Positions 1 through 10,944 are shown, numbered from the stretch's first letter. The stretch: 64,000 bases of DNA from Arenicola marina (GCA_964019135.1 OZ025248.1:38061670-38125669); one strand, 5' to 3'. Numbers and translations are program-made. Notes: generated by a model from the letters alone, not told the origin.

Positions 1-959
1 CAAGATAGGGTTAAATTATACATATACATGTCGAGATGTTTTATTTCTCACGCCTTCGAAATTAACGATGTCACCATTTGGCACGGTGACATCCGTACTC
101 GCTGGTGTCTCCATACATCTGTGAAACCAGGACAAGTGACATTAATCACTGGTATTAATAATGTTATCATGCATGTTTCTTACCAAGGTAGGTGCCATCA
201 TAATTGACTGGTATTAATTATGTCACCCTGCATGTTCAATACCAAGATTATATAATGAGACTATTTCTTTGTGCGTCGTATGTACCTAGTGCAATGCTAA
301 GGTAAGAACAGAGTGAGGCCATTAATGAGTGGTATTGGAAGAATCGGAAAATGATTAATGGTATACCGTGGGCAAATTCAAGGGATAAGGTTAATAAGGT
401 ATTATAAATGACCAATATACCATGTGTAATGGTGGGGCAATGTGAGATGATTAATGGGGTCTGTACGTTGTACAGTTTTAACGCATGTGAGGGTATTATA
501 TGGTGTCATACATTGCAAACCGTAACGGGTTGTTATAATTGAGCAAGTCAGGTACAAGGTTGGGAGGTCAGAGATTGACACGCCATTTTAACCAGTAAAT
601 TCGTTTGCCTGTACTTTGTGTTTGTGAAATCAGGTAAAGAAATATAAATATATATGCTCCACGAAAAGAGTACTTAGTTACTGAACATTTGTGGAACAGT
701 AATTCTGTACACATTAGGATTATGTATTATCTCGCAATGCCAAAATGGAGGGCAGGTAAGTCGCGAAGTATTGAGATAAGGACATAGATTAGAAATAGAA
801 AAGGACAGATGTAACAATATACCACTGGGATGTGCACAAAGGAAATCAAAGCATTACATAGAATATCAAACTATTTGAACTAGGAGTGATAGGTGATAGA
901 TATAGTAAAGTGTATGTACATTGAAGAATATTGTGTTACGGCTTATTGACCTTTTTCAG
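1..959. other. Non-coding sequence, probably gene A intron
   Basis: No convincing exon is visible. The stretch lies upstream of a phase 1 acceptor (AG at 958-959), so it is probably an intron of gene A, whose earlier exons would lie left of the window. It holds an imperfect duplication: about 131-186 and 191-246 both carry CTGGTATTAAT and a TGCATGTT...TACCAAG ending. Confidence 0.5.
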
Positions 960-1544
960 ATGGCAGCAAGGGGGTTAAGGCTCTAAATGAGGAACTTCGT
1001 CTCTTCGAGGCTGGTTTTAGGCAGGTTTACACCACGACCACTGAGCTAGATACCACTACCACTGCGTTTACCACCACCACCTCTGAACCAGACACCACTA
1101 CCCACGCTTTTCCCACCACCACCTCTGAACCAGACATCATTACCCATGCGTTTACCACCACCACCTCTGCACCAGACACCACTACCCACGCGTTTATCAC
1201 CACCACCTCTGAACCGGACACCACTACACACGCGTTTACCACCACCACCTCTGAACCAGACACCACTACCCACGCGTTTATCACCACCTCTGAACCGGAC
1301 ACCACTACACACGCGTTTATCACCACCACCTCTGAACCAGACACCATTACCAACGTGTTTCCCACCACCACCTCTGAACAAGACACAATTACCCATGCGT
1401 TGACCACCCCCATCTCTGAACCAGACACCATTAGCCACGCGTTTACCACCAACATAAATGAACCAGACACCACTACCCACGCGTTGTTCGCCGCTACCAC
1501 TGGGTCTTCCACTTCGACCACTCCCGATTACCACTTAACGACAG
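960..1544 (+). CDS. Gene A exon: Thr-rich mucin stalk with 14-residue repeats
   Basis: The acceptor is CTTTTTCAG (AG at 958-959) and the donor is ACAG|GTAAGA at 1544/1545. Entry and exit are both phase 1, and the frame is open throughout. After about 25 non-repetitive residues the exon encodes about ten units of the type TTTSEPDTTTHAFI, dense in Thr and probably O-glycosylated. One unit lacks a single Thr codon, so the frame is kept. The last part (GSSTSTTPDYHLTTG) is non-repetitive. The opposite strand is also open because of the repeat but gives a Val-rich low-complexity string that is not a gene. An alternative acceptor near 1024 does not preserve the phase. Confidence 0.7.
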
Positions 1545-3903
1545 GTAAGATGTATTGATGTGTCTAAAATAATTACGTAATCACGACTTTATACCTCGAT
1601 TACTACGGCTACTGCAGTTACTTGATGTTATGTAGGCAAATAAACTGCAAGTAAATAAATACAGAGTGTTTACTAATTTGCCTAGCGCATTAATTACTTC
1701 TGATACGCTATTACACCTTATTATCACACTCCGACGACCAAATTGGCAGATCACCCCCCCCCCCACACACACACACACTTAACCAGTGTTTGTAAGATGT
1801 ATAGCGAGCAATGACAAACATTGACAAGAACCAACTGTAAATTTCAGCTCATAATTCCTGGATCCGCCCCTGATCAACACAAGTACTTGCAGCATGATTT
1901 GTAGTACCTTGATTAGAAATTATTTCTCTATCTTCACTTATAAATACTGAAATACTGCGACTATTATACTTATCAGTGACGCCAAGTGATGCCACAACTG
2001 CAGCAGAGACCACGGTGCAGAGTGATGGTCAAGATGAACAGTCCAATTTGGGTATGATTCCACTTTCGCTGGGGGAAGAGCGGGGGGGGGGGGGGGTGAG
2101 TGGGATTTTAATAATCTTGAAAACGGTCAAATCCATTATATATGGTCAAAGTAATCATTTACTGCAATGAAGCATCTGGCTTCCGGAATTTTGTTCCCTG
2201 ATTTTTGGCGTGTTTCACTTGGGGAAGCCGGTTTCCACAGTCACTAGTATCACAGCCAATAAGCGAACGATACGCGGTCACGTTTTCAAGAACCATGTGA
2301 CATACTTACTGGATCCCCCGCAAAACTTGACACGGCACAGCTCCTAGAAATTGGTCCGTGATCGGCAGCCATGATGGAGATAATATAGATGATATTAGTC
2401 ACGTGACCCTAGCGTCGCGAACACGGATCCCTGGGACCTCTAGATGTGTCAGTTGCTAAAACTTGGTTTCCGGAATTGTGTTTCTGGAAATATTATAGGT
2501 GAAAATCTTTTAGAGCCCTCTTATAGGCGAGAACTTTTAGAATACTTTTATGGAGGAGAACCGTTCAGCATCCGCACTAATGCACATTTTAAAATACCGA
2601 TATCAACCATTACTCTCAGTCACTGGTGCCTGTAGATTAATCTTAGCGCGAATGTCTATTCGTACTGTCATTTATTATACCGATTAAAAAACTTCTTTTG
2701 ATGTCTATATGGCACAAACTACCTGACGAGTTCTGTACATGGCTCCGTTGCAGGGCTCTACCTTGGCGTTGGGATCGCCATTGCAGTCATCCTTATAGCA
2801 GGTCTCCTTGTTGGACTGATCTACTTAAAAAGGTATTTTACTGTTATTTCCGATGCGACCAATATTAACTTCGAATATTTCTCTCTGAAGACGAGTATGT
2901 ATTGTAACATTCTCGATAGATTTGATTAGATGAATGAAAAATCGATTTTTTCTCCATGGTTGATCAGGCTGTTTGTACTTTAAGGAGCAAGACCCGCTAA
3001 ACCAGATTATTGCTTATGTTTACCAGGAAGCAGAGTAGGGCTCCACACGCTCCACCGTCCCCTCCCGATGGGCCATCCAGCCCGTCCGAGTATAATAGCT
3101 TAGAACCTGGAGCAGGATCCAGAGCACCGGTGTTCACGGAATACCAGACCCTATTCCACGGCGACGGGGTGTCCAACCCCGGTACCCAACCCCAGGCCTC
3201 ACCTACACCACGTGGCCAAGTAGAGACGCCATATGTGGAATTAGACGCCGTAATAGCCCACGAAGCTGCAATAGCTGCTTCCGGACAGCCGGGATTTGAG
3301 CGGAGACGTAACCCCAAGGAGGTACCGAATATTGAGTACCAGAATGCGGAGTTCGTTGAAATGGTTTCTAAAGGGAAACGGGCGGAAAACAAGATGGCTG
3401 TTGAGCTGAGCGAATATCAAAACGCTGAGATGGTGCAGCGTATGGCAATGGCAACAGCCCCGAATCCGACACGGGGGCAGTTTACACAGGACCCTGGCGC
3501 AGACAGTACCCTTGAGGCCGGTGTGGAGACTGCGCTGTACGAGAACAGCCCTAGGCTGTGGCATGGGAGCCCGGCGGTAGACCGCGACGACAGAGAGAAG
3601 AAACAGCATCGTCAAGTCCAGGAACCCGATTCTGGGGCAGGATATCCGACCCATGGCCACGACGCCATTTTGGGTGCCAGTGGTGTCCCGCCGGAAGAAG
3701 TACTCGGCCGTCTCGGCGATGTCACTGGCATGGCGAGGTCTGCCCCAGTGGTGGGGGACCCTGGGACCGGGGTCAGAGACGGTCAGATACACGCCGGGGT
3801 GGCAGGGTCACATCTAACCCACAAGTCGAAAGAAACTCAATTTGCCCCTCCAGTAGGATGCCATGGTGCACCTGGTGCCAAGCATATCTACATCAATATG
3901 TAG
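960..3903 (+). CDS. Gene A: mucin-stalk transmembrane receptor, 3' part (4 exons)
   Basis: The gene is partial; its 5' exons are outside the window. The model joins exons 960-1544, 1977-2051, 2754-2832 and 3027-3903, each with AG/GT borders and compatible phases (1, 1, 2), giving one open frame to TAG at 3901-3903. In order it encodes a Thr-rich stalk with 14-residue repeats, a short Ser/Thr linker, one hydrophobic membrane span and a long cytoplasmic tail rich in tyrosine motifs. The expected topology is type I, with the stalk outside. No ectodomain is visible, but the likeness to gene B (same transmembrane exon length and phases, same Lys/Arg-Lys start of the tail) suggests SUEL-like lectin domains upstream. 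The signalling role is inferred from tail motifs. I know no named homologue. Confidence 0.7.
1066..1483 (+). repeat. Coding minisatellite, 42-bp unit
   Basis: About ten tandem units of 42 bp (one of 39 bp) encode TTTSEPDTTTHAF plus one variable residue. All length changes are multiples of three, as expected for a repeat kept in frame. Copy number may vary between alleles and change stalk length. Confidence 0.85.
1857..1872. mobile_element. Solitary end of a CAGGGGCGGATCCAG-type miniature element
   Basis: CCTGGATCCGCCCCTG matches the right ends of the two miniature elements at 20816-21023 and 61064-61259. No matching left end is obvious upstream; a poly-C/CA tract sits at about 1747-1780. It is probably a truncated copy in the gene A intron. 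Confidence 0.45.
1977..2051 (+). CDS. Gene A exon: short Ser/Thr linker
   Basis: The acceptor is CTTATCAG (AG 1975-1976) and the donor is TTTGG|GTATGA at 2051/2052. The exon is 75 nt, phase 1 to phase 1. It encodes about 25 residues rich in Thr, Ala, Asp and Gln (TPSDATTAAETTVQ...), continuing the extracellular stalk up to the membrane exon. A 15-base G run (2082-2096) follows in the intron. The call rests on phase and position, not on homology. Confidence 0.6.
2754..2832 (+). CDS. Gene A exon: transmembrane segment
   Basis: The acceptor is CCGTTGCAG (ends 2753) and the donor is AAAAAG|GTATTT at 2832/2833. The exon is 79 nt, entering in phase 1 and leaving in phase 2. It encodes LYLGVGIAIAVILIAGLLVG followed by LIYLK and the first two bases of an Arg codon. 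That is a 22-23-residue hydrophobic span with a basic stop-transfer end, so the following exon should be cytoplasmic. Length and phases equal those of the gene B transmembrane exon at 60552-60630. Confidence 0.85.
3027..3903 (+). CDS. Gene A last exon: Tyr-motif cytoplasmic tail
   Basis: The acceptor is TTTACCAG (ends 3026). The phase 2 entry completes an Arg codon, and the frame then runs 291 residues to TAG. Counting from the first Lys after the junction, Tyr22 (SEYNSL), Tyr39 (TEYQTL) and Tyr69 (TPYVEL) sit in (S/T)xYxxL motifs; the first matches the ITIM consensus and the others are ITIM/ITSM-like. Tyr104 and Tyr130 lie in IEYQNAE and SEYQNAE, and a later one in LYENS. All three are YxN, the form bound by the Grb2 SH2 domain. 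The protein ends HIYINM, combining YxN with YxxM (PI3-kinase p85 type), as in the YMNM of CD28. Much of the rest is Pro/Gly-rich and looks disordered. Phosphorylation and partners are inferred. No clear AATAAA follows closely. Confidence 0.8.
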
Positions 3904-4149
3904 CACGTACCTGCCCGAAGGCGGTTTCAATGCTGCTGTATTGGAACTGTACATGTTAACTACGAAATGACTCACTAGAGGGAGACACTGCTGGCGGGTA
4001 CCGTCTGTCAGAATTAGGCGATAGCAACGACCATCTCGTGGTGGCAAGCGACCAGTTACGTTCAGAACATGTTAGGTAACAGTAAATTGATGGTTTTGCT
4101 GCCTTGTCAAATTGTATGGTTGTAAGCACAACGTGATGGGTTCAAAAGA
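3904..4149 (+). other. Probable 3' UTR of gene A
   Basis: This sequence follows the gene A stop. I see no AATAAA in it, so the transcript end cannot be placed. The nearest clear AATAAA downstream is at 6433-6438, which is too far to assign. Confidence 0.35.
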
Positions 4150-4452
4150 GATACAATTGCAGCATAGCTGCGTATGTGTAACCTGCGTCCCCTACACCAC
4201 CCACCGTAGGCTGCAGGCGGGTTGATCGTGCAAGGTTAGACCAGTTCTGACAGATTGTTTCTGGTTGGTTGGTTGTATATTCAGGACGCTTCAACCACTT
4301 TTGGTCATATCGCGGAGTGGGAGTGGAGCCATGTCCCCGGCGGTAACCCCGCAAACCACCGATCCACGTGCCGTTAGGCTCTCAGGTGGACAGGACACTT
4401 AATGCGAGCGTTCTAACCCACTGAGCCCTCGATGCAGCTCGACACCTTCTGG
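4150..4452 (-). mobile_element. tRNA-derived SINE copy (longer form)
   Basis: On the - strand the unit begins with a tRNA-like promoter box (GGCTCAGTGGGTTAGAACGC, A-box like), followed by CACCTGAGAGCCTAACGGCA, a GGGGTT-containing B-box-like stretch, then GATATGACCAAAAGTGG and CGTCCTGAATAT-CAACCAACC. The same blocks recur in the same order at 56645-56790 on the + strand. The 3' limit is uncertain. Small open frames here are incidental. Confidence 0.65.
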
Positions 4453-5205
4453 AGACGTTACTAGGCTCGTGCAGGGACAAGCGGTTCGCAGCAGCAGGGA
4501 ACGCGTCTATATACATTAACAAATTAATTTTACCTACCAAAGGGTTAAACGGTTCATAGTTCAACATTTTCCAAATGGTATATGGTACAGAGAAGACCCA
4601 CCTGCTCACATATGGCGCCACTATCGATTGTGATCCTGGGTGACTCGGCCAACCCGTGATCTACGGGACAGCGGATCCGTTTCTTCACATTATCAAAGAT
4701 ATTAGTACACCAAGATAGGTCATACAGCGATCGCCCATTGTAAAATATGTAATGCGGCGAGCAGTGGCGTCGCTATGCGGCTAGCGCGTAACGTTGGGCT
4801 GCCACTGCGCTGACGATAACGCTGTCTGCGTGATAAGCGGCGCCCTGTGAACTACAAATTGGATTTTAGCGCTATTAATCCCGTTGGTGTAAAGCCTGGT
4901 GGTGTCCTTTCGTGCTTTCGGATATATGTTACATTGAATATATATACTTTTTTAAGTTTTAGGCGGCAATAACTAGTTGTTAGTGTCACCAAGGCGTCAT
5001 ATTCCGAGTACGTCATTCACTGACAGTCAACTGTTTGGCTCCCCTAACTTGCTGAAAACTTCGCTGGCTGAAAATTAAGGCGTACCCTTGACTGTTCGAT
5101 TATTGAACACAACAATTTCACAATTATTTAGCATAGGGGGTCTCCTGTCTTTGTTTTATTTTGTCACACTATAGATTCGTCTAACCTTCGACGCCACTGC
5201 AGATG
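4453..5205. other. Intergenic sequence, no gene seen
   Basis: No coding exon is supported. A short inverted pair CAGTGGC...GCCACTG at about 4764-4806 could be a tiny palindromic element but is too short to classify. Confidence 0.4.
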
Positions 5206-5395
5206 GGGGGCGGGGGGGGGGGGGCAAGGGGTATTTCCGTTCCTCGGGAATGGGGTTTTCATTTCACTGTGAACTGGGGTTGAGGTAAATGATTCTTCGT
5301 GCACTGGGAATAGGATATTAGCCGACCGTCATTATCAAGGATTTTATTCTTTTTGATCTGAGAACACGACCCCCCCCCCTCCCCTCCACTGCAAA
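5206..5395 (+). repeat. Dispersed repeat with G-rich start and C-rich end, copy 1
   Basis: It begins with a G run (13 G at 5212-5224) and ends with a C run and CCACTG. In between are GGGAATGGGGTTTTCATTTC, GTGAACTGGG, GATTCTTCGTG and a GATCTG...ACGACCCCC block. The same ordered blocks occur at 58777-59048. The family is unknown; it may be a non-autonomous element. Confidence 0.5.
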
Positions 5396-8300
5396 CACAG
5401 GCTCCCAACAAGTGTATAACAAACCCCACGACGCCTGAAGTTCAGTGATATATTTTAAGCCTAAATATTGATGATAAACAACAAAGCTATGCTAACCAAT
5501 TGATATGTTTTAATACAAAATACAAATATCAACAAGATTACTCATTTCTACTGAAACTCTTTAAGACATAAACAGCTTTAGGAATATAAAGTACTTCAGC
5601 TGGTGCGGATACTGGACTTATTTAACAAGTCTTTCCTTCTTGCATTTTATAAATGCTTATAAACATAAAAAAAATAACTTGACAAGCGTTAGGTAGAAAT
5701 GCAAACAAAGGCTTTGCTTGTGCCTGGTCTGGCAAGCTTTGTCAGATTTGTCAAAGGTACCCAGACAGCCGGAGCCGGACATCCATGGCAGCTATACCTA
5801 TAGGTCTACATATGATCATACGCTATATGGTCTGAGTTCACCTATTTTTTACTCAAATCCCAGGACATTAATCAGGGCACTTGATTACACATTCTTTAGG
5901 CATTAGAAGTCACTTGGAGCTTGTTGTCATCTGATAATTATTGAGTAATAATTGGCAACGATAGATATTTGACTGCTTTCACTCGCATCAGCCCGCTTCG
6001 ACGTAGGCGATAATAGAGAATTATCAGCAATTGTGGCGCCGATAATCGATGCACGTTATCAATGATTGATAAATTAACGCAAGCAGCAGGTGTTACCTTT
6101 CTTTTTTCTTGGGGAATCTGAAGAATGACATTCCCTGACATTTCTTTCGTGAATTCGCGCAATTTATGGCACAAACTTAAAGTTGATGCATGTTGACGGC
6201 GACACTGTGCAACCCTACGCGCTCACCGCTTGGCGGCGCCACCGGAGAACGATGACAAGGAAATCGCCGTATGACCTATCTTGGTGTACTAATCTCTTTG
6301 AAATTATGACACAGGATATAGGAAAGGAAGAAAGAAGCCGGTCCGTCCTGGAGGATCGTTATTTGTCTTTTTTTTCGACTTAAGAGGACTTCACTTGATG
6401 AACTCTCTGGTCTGAAATATGTGGTTCAACAAAATAAACAATTTGATGTTTTTAAAAAGAGTTGTTCTACGTAGACCATTCAAATCCTGACCCGGGCAGC
6501 AAATCTGAGGCATTTTCATCCATTCTTCCTTGATGGTCTCATTCTTCACTAATACTAGACGCGTTACATACACACACACCCGCCCAGTATATGAGTGCCC
6601 TTACGTCGGTAAAAATCATTACTTCTCTCTATCCTGAACGAGTTCGTAAAAAAAGTGAGAACGGGCCAAATCTTACCCCATGGCTCTTTGCAAACCTTCG
6701 GCAATACCAGTTGTTTGTCGAAAAACGTCCTCCTTCACGTGCTAACGCTCGGGTATCTCCTGTGGCATTACAAAGATAGACACGATAAGGTAAAGATAAA
6801 GCTTTATTTAACGTCGGTGTCATCCGACCGACAGTGAAAAACTCACAAGAGATGACGTACAGGGTACACATGATAATTAACACCCATTTTATTAATCTCT
6901 TGTAGCCTTACCCACTAAATATGCTGTACAGTGTGCCAGAATTACAATGACCATGGCCGACCTCTGTCGCCGACAGCAGTGTGATAAATTGCTTGACAGA
7001 TTTGATTAATGCTTGTTTCCTTGTTTAGCATGTTCCATGCCTTACTGCCTTGACACGTCGTTGAATTTTAAAAGCAGGCTGTTGCTTCAAAGAGCGGCAA
7101 ATATGTAATATTTATGAAGACCTATATAGAGAAATATTGTTTTCATATTTATTGTTCTTATCACCGTGAAAGCTCCTTATACATAGTACTATGTGTGTTG
7201 TCTATGACTCGCTGCCCTTAAATCTGGCCAAAACAACCAGTTTGGTGCGGCTAACAGTTTACTATAATGATGTCGGGTGATCTCTAACTTTTAAATTATC
7301 ATTGATATCTAAATGGTTGCATCGACATTCCAGTCCGACTTTTTGTTGTTCAGATGGTAGTAATTCCAATTCTAACGCAGTCAACGCAGTAGGCAGACAC
7401 TCGAACATCTAAACACGGCCTCGTGTCTCCAAAAGACGGTCATCTTGTCTCACGATGGTACATGGTCCACATTCCCAAACTAAACGCTTCCATTTTACCT
7501 CCCCGGGGCTGCTTATATTGTAGTCACAAATCGTTTCCATTAAGAGCCAACTAACTAACAGTTCGCTTCCTGCATCTTATCTTTGTCATACAGCAAAGCC
7601 GTACATAGTGTTCTAGGGCAAATCAATAATGGCTATTGTCGTTTTATTATTATAATGATCGCATTACGTGATTCACGCGTAAACTGAAGGATCCTCGTCA
7701 TGTTATGTATGTTAACATAAATAAATGGATTCGTATGAGTTTATTGTGCGCAACACCAGTGATTAATCGTGTTATCATCAGTCAATTCCTGGCCCGACTC
7801 CTGGCCCATGAATTCACACAGGTGGCCGAACTCGTCAATCCCATCCGAGACTCTATGAATAATGAGGCAGAGTCCATGCCCGAACTTGACATGTGACTTT
7901 TTAAGTTCTTATAACATCTTGATATGTTAATCAACCCTGCACATGGGGTTAACGAGCACCCACAAGGATCTCTATAAAAAATGTGCAGGTTCGAGACGGT
8001 TGCGTCCCCAGGCGGATGAGTTAGGCGTTATGACTGTGAGACATGGCTTACAACAGATATGTGTACGGACCTGTACATATGTGAACAAAGTAAGAGGCGA
8101 CACTGGTATTTAAGGACCCTCGAGTGGACTTTTACAAAACTGGTGAGTTGCATAAGGGTTACAGCTAGGTCTATAGACTGTAGCGGCGTCTATGAGTCCT
8201 ACCTTTGTACCTGCGTCTGCTATGCAATGCTGTGCCGGCGAGCTATGCTAAAGTAGCCATGACATTTGGGGTTATCTTGTCGAATAAGGACTACAAATTA

Positions 8301-8582
8301 CATTTCATCTTAATACTGCCGCCACTTCCTGGTCAGCAACCACAGCATTAGGCTGGTTCCAATCAGTCTGTTCTCTGCACTAGCTGGTTCCCCGCTGAAT
8401 CATGCGCCGTCATTGTGATTGTGACAAATTGGGGAGTGGGTAGGGGGGCCGGTGGTATATCTGGGGCTCAGCCGAGTCGGGTAGTGGAAGGGGGGGGGGG
8501 GGATAACGTATCCCTGGGCGATAATTGAAATGAGTAATTATATGCAGTTTGACATGATATGTATCACTGATATTCTTATTTT
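5396..8582. other. Intergenic sequence, no gene seen
   Basis: About 3.2 kb with only short open frames and none with a recognisable domain, convincing splice borders or transmembrane pattern. A 13-base G run lies at 8490-8502. Confidence 0.45.
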
Positions 8583-9410
8583 CTATGGCGCATAGCCCGG
8601 ACCTCGGAGACATAACCCGGAGCCCGGAGCCATAGCCCGGAGCCATAGCATGGAACCCGTAGCCATAGCCCGGAGCTATAGCCCAGCGCCCGGCGCCATA
8701 GCCCAGAGCCCAGAGCCCGGAGCCCGGAACCATAGCCCAGAGCCCGGAGCCCGGAGCCCGGAGCCCGGAGCCTTGAGCCCGGAGCCCGGAGCCCGGAGCC
8801 TGGAGCCTGGAGCCTGGAGCCTGGAGTCTGGAGCCTGGAGCCCGAAGCCCGGAGCCTGGATCCCGGAGCCTGGAGCCCGGAGCCCGGAGCCCGGAGCCCG
8901 GAGCCCGGAGCCCGGAGTCTGGGGCCCGGAACCCGGAGCCCGGAACCCGGAGCCCGGAGCCCGGAGCCCGGAGCCCGGAGCCTGGAGCCCGGAGCCTGGA
9001 GCCTGGAGCCTGGAGCCTGGAGTCTGGAGCCCAGAGCCATAGCCCGGAGTCCGAAGCCATAGCCCGGAGCCCAAAACCTTAGCAATTAGCCATAGTCCGG
9101 AGCCATAGCCCGGAGCCATATCCCGGAGCCATATCCCGGAACCATAGCCCGGAGCTATAACCCAGAGCCATAGCCCGGAGCTATAGCCCGGAGCCATAGC
9201 CCGGAGCTATAGCCCGGAGCCATAGCCCGGAGCTATAGCCCGGAGCCATAGCCCGGAGCTATAGCCCGCAGCCATAGCCCGTAGCCCGGAGCCATAGCCC
9301 ATAGCCCGGACCCATAGCCCATAGCCTGGAGCCATAGCCCGGAGCTATAGCCCAGGGCCATAGCCCATAGCCCGGACCCATAACCCATAGCCTGGAGCCA
9401 TAGCCCGAAA
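8583..9410. repeat. GC-rich array of CCCGGAG-type units
   Basis: About 830 bp of hexamer-based repeats. The centre (about 8700-9030) is runs of GGAGCC/CCCGGA with GGAGCCT variants. The flanks, especially 9060-9410, are longer units such as CATAGCCCGGAGCTATAG, which are near-palindromic. Both strands are open in several frames and give APGSGLR-like strings, a by-product of the 6-bp period. It lies upstream of gene B and shows no link to a transcript. Confidence 0.85.
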
Positions 9411-9524
9411 CGTCCAGCGTCGAGAATCGCGAATGCGAGGGAGAGAGCGCGAGGGCGAGACCGCAAGATCTTGGGCTGACTTATCGTACAAGCCCCCCCC
9501 CCCCCCCTCCCTCCCACAACGGAT

Positions 9525-9630
9525 ACCCCTAGATAATAAGTCGATCCCCCTAGATAATAATTATGGTCCCCTAGATATTAAGTCGATCCCCCTAGATAAT
9601 AATTAGGACACTCTAGATATTAAGATCGGG
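9525..9630. repeat. Short tandem repeat, CCCCTAGATAATAAGTCGAT type
   Basis: About five degenerate units of about 22 bp carry CCCTAGATA(A/T)TAA. The block follows a 15-base C run (9493-9507). Confidence 0.6.
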
Positions 9631-10093
9631 GAGACTTTAAAAAAAAAAAACAACGCCTTCTTAAAACGTTTTACACCTATGTATCCAGGAAGCTTCCGTA
9701 CATTTCCGCTTTAACCCTATTGCACGATCACCAAATTGTAACATTCTAAAATGCATGATCATCATAAAAGAAGTGTCAACAACTGTGGGACTGGTGAGTT
9801 ACGTGATACGAGGAACGAGCGACCTGTACTGGGAGAAGCTGTGTAGGGCAAGATTGGTTTTCTGCGAATTTCAATGCCAGCTTTACAACAAAAAAACCTT
9901 GCGCCACCCTCCCATCCCGCCCCCCCCCCCTGGGTATCAAATGGTCTATCCCCATCAAGACGCCTCACAAGGGAGTGTCTTACATGGCATGCGACGGCTG
10001 CGCATATAGTCCATATAATTAGGCGTCATCGCACTTTGCAAACATGACATTAATACCCGTTGTGAAGAACCCCTGGGGTGCGAACTCCTACAG

Positions 10094-10279
10094 ACTAGAG
10101 ACGAGGTAGAGAGACGGGGGTCCAGATCCACCCCGCTAATGACAGATAAGCAAGAGGAAGTGGCGGAACCTGTCATTTCAAGCCCAGGGAACAGTCATAG
10201 GTCAAGAAGAGATGATTATTTCATCACAGATATGCAGGACGTTGAGAGCGGTCGACGGCTTGTACAGCACACTGGATAG
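10094..10279 (+). CDS. Candidate terminal coding exon, unassigned
   Basis: After CTCCTACAG (ends 10093) a frame of 61 codons runs to TAG at 10277-10279. It encodes a hydrophilic Arg/Glu/Ser-rich string including TDKQEEVAEPVISSPGNSH and RSRRDDYFITDMQDVESG. The composition resembles a cytoplasmic tail more than random sequence. The same frame is open further upstream to about 10018. No partner exon or homologue is recognised, so this may be chance or a relic of another receptor copy. Confidence 0.18.
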   Translation, partial: TRDEVERRGSRSTPLMTDKQEEVAEPVISSPGNSHRSRRDDYFITDMQDVESGRRLVQHTG

Positions 10280-10938
10280 GAGAACGCCCCTTGCTGCTAA
10301 ACAAGGCGCAATGTCCGGCTTTCTACAGGTCAGCCAATCATAGAACGACCGCGGAAGAGAGACAAGATGAGCTTGAAGTGATTGTTGGAAGATCAATCAC
10401 TTCACTTCCACTTCCAAATGAGTGACAGTTGAATCACAAGTCTCGTGTGGTTGACCCGAGTGGTACATGACTTTTGATATATCTCAAGCACACGCCCAGC
10501 TTGAAGGGTTCTGCAAAACAATTCATAAATGTCCTCAAAGCATGCGACCGACAAATATTCTCTCTCTATATATATATCTAAAGATATAATATATATGTAC
10601 ATACGTTAGAATATATATCTACATATGTTATGTACGTTGGATCAATTATACAACTGAAAACATAAAGAAAACTAATTGGCATACCATAGTGCATTAAGAT
10701 GTCGACGCCCGTTTGGACAAGTGTGTGTGTGCGGGGAGGGGGGGGGGGTGTACACTAGGGCTAGGGGTGGTTGGTGGAGTGGGAGGCGGCGTTGTACACA
10801 AGGACTAGGGCCGGTTGGGGGAGGGTCGGTGTGCAGTAGGAGACTAGGGCCAATGGGTACCCCGGCTCTCAGTCCCCCGCCGATTGGCCTTACGGAGAGG
10901 AAGTAGAACCCACGGAGAGAATCCTACGGTTAACTCGG

Positions 10939-10944
10939 TATAAA
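10939..10944 (+). promoter_or_regulatory. Possible TATA box ahead of gene B
   Basis: TATAAA lies 27 bp before the ATG at 10971. Used as a classical TATA box it would place the transcription start almost at the ATG, leaving no 5' UTR. It may therefore be chance, or an upstream non-coding exon may exist. Confidence 0.2.

Noticed and set aside
1027..1534. Val/Ser-rich and Gly/Arg-rich frames on the - strand opposite the mucin exon
   Set aside because: They mirror the 42-bp coding repeat. The + strand frame has matching splice sites and phase.
8410..9517. Pro/Gly/Ser-rich frames on both strands (APGSGLR type)
   Set aside because: The hexamer period leaves several frames open on both strands, with no splice sites, domains or start context.
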